DNA of 7,133 nt. Origin: Legionella genomosp. 1 (GTDB taxonomy: Bacteria; Pseudomonadota; Gammaproteobacteria; Legionellales; Legionellaceae). The notes below the pieces were generated by a model. The model made no database searches and was not told the origin of the DNA. It was given only the letters and a program-made list of their open reading frames with translations. Within the stretch, counting starts at the first letter, position 1. Every line of letters starts with the position of its first letter. The translations under genes were made by a program, and so were the position numbers. The DNA lies in NCBI GenBank assembly GCA_945901965.1, contig CAMDMN010000109.1, forward strand, positions 1 to 7,133. Direction: 5' to 3'. Below are positions 6,945-7,133 of this stretch, piece after piece.

Positions 6945-6969
6945 AAAAGCGCGAAAAATGTACGCTTTT
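6945..6969. repeat. Seven-base inverted repeat AAAAGCG / CGCTTTT
   Basis: AAAAGCG (6945-6951) and CGCTTTT (6963-6969) are exact reverse complements separated by 11 bases. An RNA hairpin from it would have three G-C pairs flanked by A-T pairs. On the minus strand the second arm ends in four T, followed by GG and four more T, so it could act as a weak terminator for a gene entering from beyond the right edge. It could equally be part of a mobile-element terminus. It marks the boundary between the AT-rich NRPS leader and the GC-richer flank. Confidence 0.35.
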
Positions 6970-7133
6970 ACGGGGGAAGTCAGGATACGTGTGCAATTGG
7001 GTCACTTCATTTTTAAAATGGGCTGCAACCCTCACTGCGTATCACTGCCATTAAGTTAAGGAATAACTCATTGATTTTTAATTAAAAAGGATCATCATAT
7101 CGCGTACTCTTAATAATAAACGGAAAGTGCGCT

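Larger units (their letters stand above)
6821..7133. other. NRPS leader and repeat-dense flank with no supported gene
   Basis: The first part (6821-6940) is very AT-rich and must hold the operon's promoter. Candidate pieces on the minus strand are TTGAAA (6925-6920), TATACT (6912-6907) and TATAAA (6906-6901), but no pair has a good -35/-10 spacing. A palindrome TTAATT-TTC-AATTAA (6915-6929) overlaps the TTGAAA and could be an operator. From about 6940 the composition changes to higher GC with several inverted repeats: AAAAGCG/CGCTTTT (6945-6969), CATTTT-T-AAAATG (7008-7020) and the imperfect GGGCTGCAACCC (7020-7031). CACTGCCATTAAGTTAAG follows at 7043-7060. The last 90 bases hold no frame with a convincing start. 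The right part resembles the non-coding end of a mobile element, but no transposase is visible. Confidence 0.4.

Noticed and set aside
6958..7059. Plus-strand open frame of 33 residues starting at ATG 6958
   Set aside because: It has no good ribosome binding site and its start overlaps the loop of the 6945-6969 inverted repeat. It spans several inverted repeats, which fits non-coding DNA better.

Overview
The window is AT-rich (by eye about two-thirds A+T) and carries three substantial genes. The hybrid kinase has an ArcB-type layout and a PAS domain of a style common in Legionella and related Gammaproteobacteria. The nonribosomal peptide synthetase (NRPS) belongs to a family scattered widely by transfer. 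My best guess is a Legionellales-like gammaproteobacterium carrying an accessory biosynthetic locus. This assignment is inference from protein style and base composition; no marker gene is present.

Layout. Positions 1-542 are gene-poor. They hold a possible C-terminal fragment of a gene cut by the window edge, a possible coding relic, a small set of ATTAGATA direct repeats, and a good sigma70-type promoter that reads into a class I SAM-dependent methyltransferase frame (543-1478, plus strand). That frame has a strong ribosome binding site and ATG at 543, but an in-frame TAA at 636-638 breaks it at codon 32. The rest stays open to 1478, so it looks like a recent pseudogene, or a gene with a sequencing error or recoding. 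Convergent to it, on the minus strand, are two genes in one apparent operon: an NRPS of one module (6820 to 3896) followed by a soluble hybrid histidine kinase (3896 to 1542). The NRPS stop codon and the kinase start codon share one base (TAATG). A hairpin with a T-run on the minus strand closes the operon at 1523-1542. Positions 6821-7133 hold the NRPS leader, then a GC-richer stretch dense in inverted repeats that may be the edge of a mobile element.

How the genes may work together. The NRPS is a free-standing adenylation, N-methyltransferase and carrier-protein module. The N-methyltransferase is inserted between adenylation motifs A8 and A9. The specificity residues read by eye (D-I-I-Q-L-G-M-M-W-K) closely match the known glycine code, so the predicted product is N-methylglycyl (sarcosyl) thioester on its own carrier domain. 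No condensation, thioesterase or reductase domain is present, so the sarcosyl group must be handed over in trans or released by a partner elsewhere. The tightly coupled downstream gene is a PAS-PAS-HisKA-HATPase-REC-Hpt phosphorelay kinase without membrane segments, so it should read an intracellular cue. A biosynthetic module translationally coupled to a sensor kinase suggests either feedback control of synthesis or a small-molecule signalling circuit. That link is a hypothesis.
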